Made by a program: the position numbers and the translations under genes. Below the pieces are notes generated by a model. The model was not told the origin of the DNA and did not search any database. It saw nothing but the letters and a program-made list of their open reading frames with translations. From Microbacterium lemovicicum (lineage in GTDB: Bacteria; Actinomycetota; Actinomycetes; Actinomycetales; Microbacteriaceae), in contig NZ_CP031423.1 of NCBI RefSeq assembly GCF_003991875.1, forward strand, positions 2,542,001 to 2,606,000: a stretch of DNA of 64,000 bases. Reading direction: 5' to 3'. Shown here in pieces: positions 1-8,632 of this stretch. Numbering within the stretch: position 1 is the first letter of the stretch; each line of letters opens with the position of its first letter.

Positions 1-209
1 CAGATCGATCCGACCCAGATGACCAGCAGCGCGAGGATCGTGAGGAGGAAGGTCGTGAGCGAGCGGCCCACTGCCCGGAGGGCGGCGCGGCGGGTCTCGC
101 GACGCACGTCGGCGGACACGTCGCTCCGCGGAGCCTGGGCGGCGGCCCGGCGGCCAGGGGCCGGCGGGGCGGAGGGGGTGCGCGCGGCGACGCCGGCCTC
201 GGCGGTCAT
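1..209 (-). CDS. ABC transporter permease, N-terminal part (runs off left edge)
   Basis: Only the first 69 codons are in the window. The ATG at 209 overlaps the stop of the upstream permease in an ATGA arrangement, so the two are translationally coupled. The visible part is an Ala/Pro/Arg-rich cytoplasmic N-terminus followed by the first hydrophobic segment (LTTFLLTILALLVIWVGSI). By position it is the second membrane subunit of the importer encoded by the next three genes, making a heterodimeric permease. That it is a permease is inferred from the hydrophobic segment and operon position; no EAA loop is visible because the gene is cut. Confidence 0.7.
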   Translation of the reverse strand, partial: MTAEAGVAARTPSAPPAPGRRAAAQAPRSDVSADVRRETRRAALRAVGRSLTTFLLTILALLVIWVGSI

Positions 210-1042
210 CGCACGCCTCCCTTCGACCAGGGTGCCGCGGCGCGCGCGACGAGGCCGACGAGGGCGTAGCCCACGAGGGCGACCGCGCCGGACGCGAGGG
301 CGATGTCCCAGACCCGCGCGGCGTTGAGTCCCTGCTGGGCGGCGATCATCCCGGGTCCGACGCCGAGCGTCGCCCCGCGGAAGAACTCCCCGAGCACGGC
401 GCCCAGGAAGGCCGCGGGCACGGCGATCTGGAGGGCGTTGAGGGTCGCGGGCAGCGCGGCGATCACGCGCACCAGGCGCAGCTGCGTGAAGCGGCTGCCC
501 CCGTAGACGGTGATCAGGTCGAGGGTCGCCTTGTCGGCAGCCTTCAGCCCGAGCAGCGTGCCGACGACGGTGGTGAAGAAGCAGCTCAGCGCGGCGAGCG
601 CGATCGCCGTCGGAAGCGGCTGACCCGCGCCCGGCACGGGGGCGATGGCGGAGATGAGCAGGCCGATGGCCACGATCGGCACGCAGTACGTGATGATCGC
701 CACCTGCATGACCATGCCCTCGAGGCGCGGCACCACGAGCACGAGCGCCGACAGCGCGAGCGCGAGGCCGTTGCCCCACAGGTACCCGATGCCGGCTTCG
801 GCGAGCGTGACGCTGAAGTTGCGGACGTAGTAGTCGACGCCGGTCTCGGCGTACTCCACGACCACCTGCAGCGGGGTCGGGATCGCCTGCACGCCCCCCG
901 GACCGACGCTCGAGAACACCGTGGCTGCGAGGATCCACCACACCAGCACGATGCCGACGGCTCCGATGAGCCCCGACACCCACGCGGGCAGACGGACGTC
1001 CTCCCACTGGATGCTGCGACCCCGCCGCGCCTCAGTGGTCAT
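206..1042 (-). CDS. ABC transporter permease, nitrate/taurine/pyrimidine type
   Basis: A 278-residue inner-membrane subunit of a SsuC/TauC/ThiX-type importer. It shows about six hydrophobic stretches, beginning with [20 protein letters not shown], and a binding-protein-dependent transport segment around residues 170-215 ([17 protein letters not shown]...[20 protein letters not shown]) that fits the EAA coupling helix. The start overlaps the end of the ATPase gene by 11 bases and the stop overlaps the next permease start by 4. The substrate is not shown by sequence. Its place beside purine-catabolic enzymes suggests a purine, allantoin or related heterocycle, which is inference. Confidence 0.85.
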   Translation of the reverse strand: MTTEARRGRSIQWEDVRLPAWVSGLIGAVGIVLVWWILAATVFSSVGPGGVQAIPTPLQVVVEYAETGVDYYVRNFSVTLAEAGIGYLWGNGLALALSALVLVVPRLEGMVMQVAIITYCVPIVAIGLLISAIAPVPGAGQPLPTAIALAALSCFFTTVVGTLLGLKAADKATLDLITVYGGSRFTQLRLVRVIAALPATLNALQIAVPAAFLGAVLGEFFRGATLGVGPGMIAAQQGLNAARVWDIALASGAVALVGYALVGLVARAAAPWSKGGVR

Positions 1043-1856
1043 CGGTCGCGGCGCCTCCCGCGCCGAACAGCAGCTCGGACGCGTGGTCGACGTACGCGTG
1101 GAACTCCGGCGTGCGCATCATCTCCGGCGTGCGCGGACGCGGGAGGTCGATGGTCATGACCTCGGTGATGCGCCCGGGCCGCGGGCTCATGACCGCGACC
1201 TGGTCGGAGAGGAAGATCGCCTCGGAGATGCCGTGTGTGACCAGCAGGGTGGTCGCCGGCTTCTCGGTCCAGATGCGCAGGAGCTCGAGGTTGAGGCGCT
1301 GGCGCGTCATGTCGTCGAGGGCTCCGAAGGGCTCGTCGAACAGCAGCACCGAGGGCTTCATGATGAGCGAGCGGGCGATGGACACGCGCTGGCGCATCCC
1401 GCCCGACAGCTGCGCGGGCTTCGCCTTCTCGAATCCGGTGAGCCCGACGAGAGCGATCATCTCGGCGACGTACGCCTTGTCGACGGGCTTCCCGGCGACC
1501 TCGAAGGGGAGCTGGATGTTCGAGGTCACGCTCCGCCACGGCATGAGCGCCGAGTCCTGGAACGCGATGCCCAGCTCGTTGCCGCGCCGCAGCTCCTTCG
1601 GGGTCTTGCCGTCCACGCGCGTCGTTCCGCTGGTCGGCTCCTCGAGCCCGGCGAGGATGCGCAGGATGGTCGACTTGCCGCACCCCGAGGGGCCGAGGAG
1701 GGCGAGGAACGTGCCCTGGTCGGTGTGCAGGTCGGCGTCCTGCAGCGCGACGACGCTCTTGCGCCCCACGCTGAAGACCTTGTTCAGGCCCGTGATCTGC
1801 AGGCCGGTGCCGAGGCTGTCCGCCTGGGCACCGGGTGCGGTGATCGTGTCGGTCAC
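1032..1856 (-). CDS. ABC transporter ATP-binding protein, nitrate/taurine/pyrimidine type
   Basis: A 274-residue cytoplasmic ATPase that powers the adjacent importer. Walker A is GPSGCGKST at residues 55-63, the Q-loop is FQDS near 99, the signature LSGGMRQR is at 150-157 and Walker B LLFDEP is at 171-176, followed by the ALDD D-loop. The length and the signature [15 protein letters not shown] are typical of SsuB/TauB/ThiZ proteins. The start is a GTG at 1856 preceded by a purine-rich GAAGAAG ribosome site. It lies 22 bases after the binding-protein gene and overlaps the following permease. Confidence 0.9.
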   Translation of the reverse strand: MTDTITAPGAQADSLGTGLQITGLNKVFSVGRKSVVALQDADLHTDQGTFLALLGPSGCGKSTILRILAGLEEPTSGTTRVDGKTPKELRRGNELGIAFQDSALMPWRSVTSNIQLPFEVAGKPVDKAYVAEMIALVGLTGFEKAKPAQLSGGMRQRVSIARSLIMKPSVLLFDEPFGALDDMTRQRLNLELLRIWTEKPATTLLVTHGISEAIFLSDQVAVMSPRPGRITEVMTIDLPRPRTPEMMRTPEFHAYVDHASELLFGAGGAATDDH

Positions 1857-1878
1857 GATGACTTCTTCCCGCGGACGA

Positions 1879-2958
1879 TCAGCCCGCGTAGTTCTTGAGG
1901 TCGGGGTTCTCCGCGTAGACCTCGTCGAGCAGGCTGAGGTCGAACAGATCGCCCGCCTGGAGCGTGATGCCCGCCCCGGCCAGGCTGTCGACGGTCATCG
2001 ACTGCAGCGTGTCGGAGATGGTGAACAGGCCGTTGGCCTCGGTCTCGTCCGAGGTGACGAGCTTGTTCTGGGCCTCGGAGCCGGCGAGGGTCTTCGCGGG
2101 CTCGAGGTCGAGGTCCTTGCCGTAGACCTCCATGGCGAGGTCCGCGCCGCCCTGGGGGTCCTTGACCGCGTCGGTCCAGCCCTGGATCTCCGCCTTCAGG
2201 AACGCCTTGAGCATGTCGCGCTTGTTCGCGATCGTCTCATCGGTCGTGGCGACCGTCTCGGCGACGAACGGGAGCCCGTTGTCCGCGAACGGCAGGTTCG
2301 TGGTCGAGACGCCCGCCATCTCGACCGAGATGGCCTCGTTCGTCAGGTAGGCGACGAAGCCGTCGACCTCGCCGTTGACCAGGGGCGCCGGGTCGTACTG
2401 CACGGGCACGATGGTGAGCTCCGACGGGTCGATGTCGTTCGCGGCGAGGAGCGCGTTGAACAGCGTCGTGTTGGAGTCCTGCACGCCGATCTTCTTGCCG
2501 ATCAGGTCCTTCGGGCCGGCGATGTCGCCGCCGTCCTTCAGCGACAGGATCGTGAAGGGGTTCTTCTGGAAGGTCGCGCCGATGATCTTCAGCGGTGCGG
2601 ACTCGTTGGCCACCGCGGCGCCGATCGACACCGAGTCGCTGAGCGCGATGTCGGCCGATCCGCTGAGCAGCGGGGCGACGCCCGTCTCGGGTCCGGGCAC
2701 GAGGTTGACCGACGAGAAGCCGGCATCGCTGTAGTAGCCCTTGCTGTCGGCGAAGTACTCGCCCGCGAACTCCTCGTTGAGGATCCAGCTGAGCTGCAGG
2801 GTGATGTCGCCGTAGCCCGCCGCGCCGTCGGCCGACGCCGACGAGCCGCCCGCGGAGGTGGAGCCGGAGGCGCATGCCGAGAGCGCGAGCGCGGACAGGG
2901 CGACGCCGGCGAGGGCCGCGACGAGGCGCGGTGCGCGCCGGGAGGGAAGGAACGTCAT
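1879..2958 (-). CDS. ABC transporter substrate-binding lipoprotein (NMT1/ThiY-like)
   Basis: A 359-residue extracytoplasmic lipoprotein and first gene of the importer operon. The N-terminus has a signal peptide ending in a lipobox ([12 protein letters not shown]), followed by a Ser/Gly/Ala linker. The body contains [19 protein letters not shown], the pattern of NMT1/THI5-like binding proteins used by pyrimidine, riboflavin or taurine importers. The start at 2958 was chosen because GGAG lies 8-10 bases upstream and the signal peptide follows directly. An upstream in-frame start at 3009 would add 17 residues before the signal. The ligand is unknown; a purine-related compound is inferred from neighbours. 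Confidence 0.87.
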   Translation of the reverse strand: MTFLPSRRAPRLVAALAGVALSALALSACASGSTSAGGSSASADGAAGYGDITLQLSWILNEEFAGEYFADSKGYYSDAGFSSVNLVPGPETGVAPLLSGSADIALSDSVSIGAAVANESAPLKIIGATFQKNPFTILSLKDGGDIAGPKDLIGKKIGVQDSNTTLFNALLAANDIDPSELTIVPVQYDPAPLVNGEVDGFVAYLTNEAISVEMAGVSTTNLPFADNGLPFVAETVATTDETIANKRDMLKAFLKAEIQGWTDAVKDPQGGADLAMEVYGKDLDLEPAKTLAGSEAQNKLVTSDETEANGLFTISDTLQSMTVDSLAGAGITLQAGDLFDLSLLDEVYAENPDLKNYAG

Positions 2959-3102
2959 GGGCTGTGTCTCCAGTGGGGGTGCGTCGGGTGAGGCGGGGCA
3001 CCCTGACACGCGGTGCCCTCGCGTGGCTCGACGCTACGAGACGGAGATTTCGCCGACACCGGCGCGGTGTTTCCGGGCCGTTACACGTTCGCGCCCGGGG
3101 GC

Positions 3103-4470
3103 TCAGCGCGGGTGTCCGTGGCGAGCGGCGATCGCCGGCAGCGCCTCGTGCACGCGGGCCGACGCCTCGTCCCCCAGCGGATTGGTCGACGCGCTCCCGT
3201 CGTGCACGAGCTCACCGCCGACGTACACGCCCCTGAGATTCCGCGGCGTCATCGAGAGGACGTACGAGCGGACGGGGTGCCAGAGCGGTCCGACGTCCGG
3301 ATGCCGCGGGTCGACGACCACGAAGTCGGCGAACTTCCCCACCTCGAGGCTGCCCACGCGGTCGTCCACGCCGAGGATCTCGGCGCCGCCGAGCGTGTGC
3401 AGCCGCAGCACGAGCTCCGGCATCATCGACAGCGGATCCTTCGTGCGCGCGCGCTGCATGGCGATGCCCATGCGCATGTTCTGCCACGGGTCCGAGACGT
3501 CGGTGCACGCCTGGTCGTCGAGCCCGATCCCCACCTTCATGCCCATGGCGAGCATCTCCGGCACGAGCGCGACGCCGGAGGCCAGCCGGCCGTTCGACGC
3601 CGGCTGCCAGGACATCGACGCACCGCCGGCCACCGTCTCCTCGATGATCTCCGGCGTGGTCTGGATGAAGTGGCCGAACATCATGTCGGGACCGAGGGCT
3701 CCGGCATCCCGGTACAGGGCGAACTTCGCCCGCTGCTCGGCGATCTGCTCCGGCGACTCGAGGAAGTGAGCCTGGTTGGTGACGCCGAAGCGGCGCATCG
3801 CCGCGACCTCGAACTCCGCGGCGTCGGCGCGGGGCGACCACTGCACCTGCCCCATGATCGACGCCCCCAGGGCGAGGTCGGGGTCGAGGCCGCGCGTGTG
3901 GGCGACGGCGGCGGCGAACCGCGCGAAGACCTCGTCGTCGGTGCCGGCCGTCACGTCCATCGCGATCGCGTCGACGAAGCGCAGACCGGCATCGCGGCAG
4001 GCGTCGGCCTGGCGCGTGTGATACTCCAGCGGCCGCAGCGGGGCGCGCCCGGCGCGGCTGCCGGCGATCATCGGCTCCCATGCCTGCTGCGGATCGGTGA
4101 AGTTGTACGCCGTGGTCACGCCGTTGCCGAGGAAGTCGAGCGCGCCGTGCAGCGTCGACCAGTACATGTCCTCCGGGCCGAAGTGCGCGGTCGTCCCGAG
4201 CATGGAGTCGCACCAGCCGTACAGCGTCTCGCTGACCCCGAGGCCGCGGAGGCCGCTCGTGAACAGGTGCGAGTGCGACGAGACGAAGCCGGGCGCGACG
4301 AACGCGCCGTCGACGTCGAGCGTCTCGTCGCCCGTCGTCGTGGGCGTGCCCGATCCGACGGCGGCGATGCGCCCGTCGTCGACCAGCATCCATCCGTCCT
4401 CGATGTAGCCGGGATCGTCGGTGCCGGCGGGGACGGTGATGAGGCGGGCGCCTGTCACGAGAAGCGACAC
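3103..4470 (-). CDS. Amidohydrolase, guanine/8-oxoguanine deaminase-like (AtzB/TrzN superfamily)
   Basis: A 455-residue metal-dependent hydrolase with the amidohydrolase HxH metal motif at residues 66-68 (SSHSHL). Later His residues occur in NQAHFLESPEQ and FGHFIQTTPE, and an Asp in GIGLDDQACTD is placed like the last metal ligand. The family deaminates or dechlorinates amino-purines and triazines, producing the keto compound and ammonia. Among purine genes, guanine or 8-oxoguanine deamination is the natural guess, but the substrate-pocket stretch (MSWQPASNGRLASG) differs from classical guanine deaminase, so the substrate is not fixed. GTG start at 4470 with GGAG 5 bases upstream. Confidence 0.82.
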   Translation of the reverse strand: MSLLVTGARLITVPAGTDDPGYIEDGWMLVDDGRIAAVGSGTPTTTGDETLDVDGAFVAPGFVSSHSHLFTSGLRGLGVSETLYGWCDSMLGTTAHFGPEDMYWSTLHGALDFLGNGVTTAYNFTDPQQAWEPMIAGSRAGRAPLRPLEYHTRQADACRDAGLRFVDAIAMDVTAGTDDEVFARFAAAVAHTRGLDPDLALGASIMGQVQWSPRADAAEFEVAAMRRFGVTNQAHFLESPEQIAEQRAKFALYRDAGALGPDMMFGHFIQTTPEIIEETVAGGASMSWQPASNGRLASGVALVPEMLAMGMKVGIGLDDQACTDVSDPWQNMRMGIAMQRARTKDPLSMMPELVLRLHTLGGAEILGVDDRVGSLEVGKFADFVVVDPRHPDVGPLWHPVRSYVLSMTPRNLRGVYVGGELVHDGSASTNPLGDEASARVHEALPAIAARHGHPR

Positions 4471-4492
4471 GGGGACTCCGTTCGAGGGGGGA

Positions 4493-5791
4493 TCAGGGGC
4501 GGGGCTCGGCGGCGAGGTGGGCGACGGCTTCGGCGAGCGCCCGGATGCCGCGCTCGACGTCGTCGCCGCTGACGGCCTCGTCGGGGTGATGGCTGATCCC
4601 GTCGGGATTGCGCAGGAACAGCATCCCGACGTCGGTCACGGCGCCCATCGCCATGCCGTCGTGGCCGGCGCGGCTGAAGATCGTCGCCGGGAGGTCGGAG
4701 CCGTCGGGGAGTGCGGCGACGATGCCCTCGCGGACGACGTCCTGCAGCAGCGGCGCGCACCGGAGGGCGGGGGCGGTGTGCACGCCGCGGGCGTGCCAGC
4801 GCAGCCGACGCCGGCCCATGATGGCGTCGATCTCCGCGGAGATCTCGTGCCACACGCGATCGCGGTCGCCGTCGTGCTCGGCGCGCAGATCGAGGCTGAG
4901 ATGCGCCTCACCGGGCACGACGTTCACGGCACCGGGGAACGCCTCGAGCCTGCCGACGGTGCCGATGACGTGGTGCTCGCCGCGGCAGATGCGCTCGACG
5001 GCGAGGGCCGCCTCGCTGGCGCCGAGCAGGGCGTCGCGGCGCATGTCGTAGGGCGTGCCGCCGGCGTGGCGCGACTCCCCCTCGACGACGAGCTGGAAAC
5101 GGCGCGCGCTGGCGATGGACGACACGACGGCGAGCGACTCGCCGCGGCGGTCGAGCTCGGGTCCCTGCTCGATGTGCGCCTCGAGGTAGGCGACGAGGTC
5201 GTCCGGGCGGCGGGCGGCCTCGCCGACGCGTCCGGGGTCGAGGCCGAACTCCCGGAACGCCTCGCGGAGGGTGATGCCGTCGGCATCCGTCAGGTCCCAC
5301 CACGCGTCGTTCCACGACCCGGCCACGGCGGAGGAGCCGAGCAGCGCCGTGCCGAAGCGGGTGCCCTCCTCGTCGGCGAAGGCGATCACCTCGAGGGCGA
5401 AGGGGAACGGCGAGACGTGGCCGGACGTGGCCGGGACGCGCAGCAGCCGCACGACCTCGAGGGCCATGAGCACCCCCACGATGCCGTCGAACCTGCCCGC
5501 GTCGGGCACCGTGTCCAGGTGCGACCCCAGCAGGATCGCGGGGGCGTCGGGGTCGGCGGCGGCCAAGCGCCCGATCTGGTTGCCCGCGGCATCCTGACTC
5601 GTCATCATGCCGAGCTCGCGCATCCACTCCGCGGCGAGACGGTTCACCCGCGCGTGCTCGGTCGACAGGTACACCCGCTCGATGCGGCCGGGCGCGGCGG
5701 TGACCCGGGCGAGCTCGTCGCACCGGATCATGACGCGGCGCGCCGCGGACGCGGTCACGTCGGGCGGCAGCTCGGGAAGGCGGGTGCGCAT
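4493..5791 (-). CDS. allC: Allantoate amidohydrolase (M20-family)
   Basis: A 432-residue di-metal amidohydrolase that hydrolyses allantoate to ureidoglycine, CO2 and ammonia. The metal-site motifs of the M20/hydantoinase-carbamoylase family are present: GSHLDTVPDAGRFDG, FADEEGTRFG, HIEQGPELD and a C-terminal RAGHDGMAMGAVTDVGML. N-carbamoyl-amino-acid hydrolase is the main alternative reading, but the gene sits directly between allantoinase and ureidoglycine-aminotransferase functions, which favours AllC. The ATG at 5791 lies 4 bases after the upstream stop; longer in-frame versions would start inside the aminotransferase gene and lack homologous character. Confidence 0.88.
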   Translation of the reverse strand: MRTRLPELPPDVTASAARRVMIRCDELARVTAAPGRIERVYLSTEHARVNRLAAEWMRELGMMTSQDAAGNQIGRLAAADPDAPAILLGSHLDTVPDAGRFDGIVGVLMALEVVRLLRVPATSGHVSPFPFALEVIAFADEEGTRFGTALLGSSAVAGSWNDAWWDLTDADGITLREAFREFGLDPGRVGEAARRPDDLVAYLEAHIEQGPELDRRGESLAVVSSIASARRFQLVVEGESRHAGGTPYDMRRDALLGASEAALAVERICRGEHHVIGTVGRLEAFPGAVNVVPGEAHLSLDLRAEHDGDRDRVWHEISAEIDAIMGRRRLRWHARGVHTAPALRCAPLLQDVVREGIVAALPDGSDLPATIFSRAGHDGMAMGAVTDVGMLFLRNPDGISHHPDEAVSGDDVERGIRALAEAVAHLAAEPRP

Positions 5792-5795
5792 GGGC

Positions 5796-7028
5796 TCAGG
5801 CGCCCGCCCCGGCGTAGACGTCGAGCGCGGCGTCGACACCGCCGCCCGACGGCACCGACGCACCGTGGCGGCGGAGCACGGCCTCGAGGCAGGCGAGCGT
5901 CGTGAGCACGGCGTCCTTCCGCGCGTTGTAGCCCATCGTGCCGATACGCCACACCCGCCCGTGCAGCGGCCCGAACGAGGTGCCGATCTCGATGCCGAAG
6001 TCGGCGAGCATCGCGGAGCGCGCGGCATCCCCGTCGACGCCCTCCGGGATCTCCACGGCGACCACGTTAGTCATCTTGTGCGCGACGTCGCCGAAGACGA
6101 CGAGCCCGAGTCCCTGCACCCCGGCCAGCATCGCCTCCCCGTGCAGGCGGTGGCGGGCCATCACGGCGTCGCGGCCCTCGATCAGCATCAGCCGGGCGCA
6201 CTCGCGGGCGCCGTAGAGCATCGAGGTCGCCTCGGTGTGGTGGTTGAGGCGGCGCGGACCCCAGTAGTCCAGGATCATGCCCAGGTCGAAGTAGTTGGAG
6301 CGGATGAAGTCGGGGGCGTCCTCGTCGCCCTCCTCGCGGATGCCCGCCTCGATGCGGCGACGCCCGCCGATCACCTCGACCGCCCGCTCCGACAGCGTGA
6401 CCGGCGCTGAGCCCGACGGGCCGCTCAGGCACTTCTGCAGACCGGCGGTCGCGGCATCCAGCCCCCAGGCGTCGGCCTCGAACGGATTGCCGCCCAGCGA
6501 CGCGGTGGCGTCGCTGTAGAAGAGCACGCCATGACGGGCGCACAGCGCGCCGATGTCCTCGAGCGGCTGGAGCATGGTCGTGGAGGTGTCACCCTGCACC
6601 AGCGCCAGCAGGTGCGGCTTGACGCGGACGACGGCCTCCTCGATCGCCGACACCGGGAAGACCTGCCCCCACGGCACCTCGATCGTGTGCACCTCGCCGA
6701 GCGCGCGCTCGGCGATCTCGGCCAGCAGGTGGCCGAACCGGCCGAACACCGGCACGAGCACCCGGTCGCCGGGCCGGATGAGCGAGATGAGCGCGGCCTC
6801 GATGCCCGCGCGCGACGTGCCGTCGACCAGCAGCGTCGCCTCGTTCGCGGTGCCCCAGACCTGCCGGTACAGCTCCTGCGTCTCGGTCATCGTCGCCGTC
6901 ATGAACGGGTCGTACTGGCCGACGAGCTCGGAGGACATCGCCCGCAACACCGACGGGTACGCCGAGATCGGGCCGGGGCCCATGAGCAGGCGCGGCGGCG
7001 GCGAGACGGGACCGGGGAGGGCGGTCAT
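5796..7028 (-). CDS. pucG: (S)-ureidoglycine--glyoxylate aminotransferase (class V PLP enzyme)
   Basis: A 410-residue cytosolic PLP enzyme. PucG transaminates ureidoglycine with glyoxylate to give oxalurate and glycine. The N-terminus PPRLLMGPGPISAYPSVL and the PLP-lysine region GLQKCLSGPSGSAPVTLSERA match the alanine/ureidoglycine-glyoxylate aminotransferase group. The Asp that holds the pyridine ring is in YSDATASLGG. Start ATG at 7028 overlaps the stop of the upstream amidase by 4 bases. Allantoate amidohydrolase follows 4 bases later, so substrate producer and consumer are made together. Alanine-glyoxylate aminotransferase is the alternative family label; context favours PucG. Confidence 0.9.
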   Translation of the reverse strand: MTALPGPVSPPPRLLMGPGPISAYPSVLRAMSSELVGQYDPFMTATMTETQELYRQVWGTANEATLLVDGTSRAGIEAALISLIRPGDRVLVPVFGRFGHLLAEIAERALGEVHTIEVPWGQVFPVSAIEEAVVRVKPHLLALVQGDTSTTMLQPLEDIGALCARHGVLFYSDATASLGGNPFEADAWGLDAATAGLQKCLSGPSGSAPVTLSERAVEVIGGRRRIEAGIREEGDEDAPDFIRSNYFDLGMILDYWGPRRLNHHTEATSMLYGARECARLMLIEGRDAVMARHRLHGEAMLAGVQGLGLVVFGDVAHKMTNVVAVEIPEGVDGDAARSAMLADFGIEIGTSFGPLHGRVWRIGTMGYNARKDAVLTTLACLEAVLRRHGASVPSGGGVDAALDVYAGAGA

Positions 7029-8632
7029 GGCAGCTCCGATCGGAGGGTCGCGCGGGCGAGGCGGCGCGCGAGGCGGACGAGGGCGATGTCGGTGCCGGCG
7101 CGGGCGGTCACGCAGACGCCCACCGGTGCGCCGTCGACCCGCAGCAGCGGGATCGACAGCGACGGCAGCCCGGCGACGGCAGCCGGGGTGGTGAGGCGCA
7201 GCGTCGCCGCCCGGACGGCGTCGACGCGGTCGCCGGCGGCGGTGCGGCGCGGCGCCGGCCCGGGAACGGCGGGCATGAGGATGACGGCGTCCTCCACGGT
7301 CGCCTGCAGGGCGGCGGCGAGGGGCTCGAGCGCGCGCCGGGCGTCGGACTCCTCGGCGGCGGTGATGACGGATGCTGCGGCGAACCGCTCCGCGACCGCC
7401 GGGCCGAGCGCATCCGGGTGCGCCCGCACCCAGTCGCCGTTGTTGCGCCACGCCTCGGCGCCCTGCACCGTGCGGAACGGGACGAGGTAGCCGTCGAGGT
7501 CGCCGATCGGGCGTCGCACGATCGGCGCGGCATCCGTCTCCTGCAGGCGTGCGAGCAGCTCCTCGAAGGCGACGCGGGTGGCGGGCTCGGCGGCGGCGAG
7601 CGCCTCCGTCGGCACGAGGAAGCGCCACGGCAGGTCGTCGTCGGACTCGCCGTAGACGTTCTCGGTGGAGGCGGAGCCGTCGTAGCTGAGACACCAGTCC
7701 ACGACGCGCTGCATCGTGTCGCCGTCGCGGGTCAGCCAGCCGACCGTGTCGAAGCTCTGCGCGAGGGGCAGCAGGCCCTGGCGCGGCACGAGTCCGTGCG
7801 TCGTCCGCAGACCCCAGAGCCCCTGGTAGGAGGCCGGCACGCGAACAGACCCCGCGGTGTCGGTCGCGAGCCCGATGTCGGCCTGGCCGGTCGCGACCGC
7901 TGACGCCGGGCCGCTGGAGGACCCGCCGGGGAGGGCGCCCGGCACCGCACCGTTGGGCGGAGTGCCGTAATGGGCGTTGTCACCGGCGATGCTGTACGCG
8001 AATTCGTCGGTGCGCGCGATGCCGCGCAGCGACGCACCGGCGCGCAGCAGGTCGGCGACGGCCGCGGCGGTGGTGTGCTCGGCGCGCGCCTCGGCGAGGA
8101 AGGCGGGGTTGCCGGCGCCGATGCGGTAGCCCTTGATCGCGAAGAGGTCTTTCACGGCGACGGTGAGACCCGCCAGCATCCCCTCCCAGGCGCCCTGCCA
8201 GAGCGGGTCGCCGACGGTCCGCCACACCGAGCGGTCGAGGGCCTGCGCACGGGGCGTCACGTGCGCCGCGGTGATGAGCCAGGCGCCGTCGATGCGCTCC
8301 CAGACCTGCGTCTGCAGGCCCGTGCCACCGCCCCCGAAGCGCGACACCGAGACGATGAGGCTCACATCGGGCGCGAGCGCGCGATGCTCGATGCGCTCGA
8401 TCGCCCGCGGCGGCACCCCGCCGCGGAGACCGCGGAACGCGCTGATGGCGTCGTGGCCGACGAGCAGTCCGGCGCCGTCGCCGCGCATCGTGCCGGCGCC
8501 CGGGGCGAAGGCGGCGTCGAGGGCGTCGAGGTCGTTCGCCATGATCGCCCGCTCGTAGGAGGCGAAGGCCGCGAGCAGGTCGGCGGGGACGGATGCCGCG
8601 CCGTCGAGATCCTCGATGCGTGTCTCACCCAC
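7025..8632 (-). CDS. Amidase with N-terminal AtzH/HpxZ-like (DUF3225) domain, candidate oxalurate/oxamate-branch enzyme
   Basis: A 535-residue fusion. Residues about 15-130 form a SnoaL-like small domain of the AtzH/HpxZ type (LLAAFASYERAIMANDLDA...TGLQTQVWERIDGAWLITAAHVT). Residues about 150-535 are an amidase-signature enzyme with catalytic Lys in LTVAVKDLF, the cis-Ser in PGGSSSGPAS and the nucleophile Ser in DTAGSVRVPAS. In cyanuric-acid degraders AtzE (amidase) and AtzH are separate, as are HpxY and HpxZ in the Klebsiella uric-acid pathway; here they are one chain and no AtzG/HpxX partner is visible. A role after PucG, in hydrolysing oxalurate or oxamate, is inferred from this parallel. 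GTG start at 8632 overlaps the preceding gene by 8 bases. Confidence 0.85.
   Translation of the reverse strand: MGETRIEDLDGAASVPADLLAAFASYERAIMANDLDALDAAFAPGAGTMRGDGAGLLVGHDAISAFRGLRGGVPPRAIERIEHRALAPDVSLIVSVSRFGGGGTGLQTQVWERIDGAWLITAAHVTPRAQALDRSVWRTVGDPLWQGAWEGMLAGLTVAVKDLFAIKGYRIGAGNPAFLAEARAEHTTAAAVADLLRAGASLRGIARTDEFAYSIAGDNAHYGTPPNGAVPGALPGGSSSGPASAVATGQADIGLATDTAGSVRVPASYQGLWGLRTTHGLVPRQGLLPLAQSFDTVGWLTRDGDTMQRVVDWCLSYDGSASTENVYGESDDDLPWRFLVPTEALAAAEPATRVAFEELLARLQETDAAPIVRRPIGDLDGYLVPFRTVQGAEAWRNNGDWVRAHPDALGPAVAERFAAASVITAAEESDARRALEPLAAALQATVEDAVILMPAVPGPAPRRTAAGDRVDAVRAATLRLTTPAAVAGLPSLSIPLLRVDGAPVGVCVTARAGTDIALVRLARRLARATLRSELP

Noticed and set aside
1111..2991. Long plus-strand frame over the ABC transporter genes
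   Set aside because: Antisense to genes with intact Walker motifs and a lipobox; no family features in the plus-strand product.
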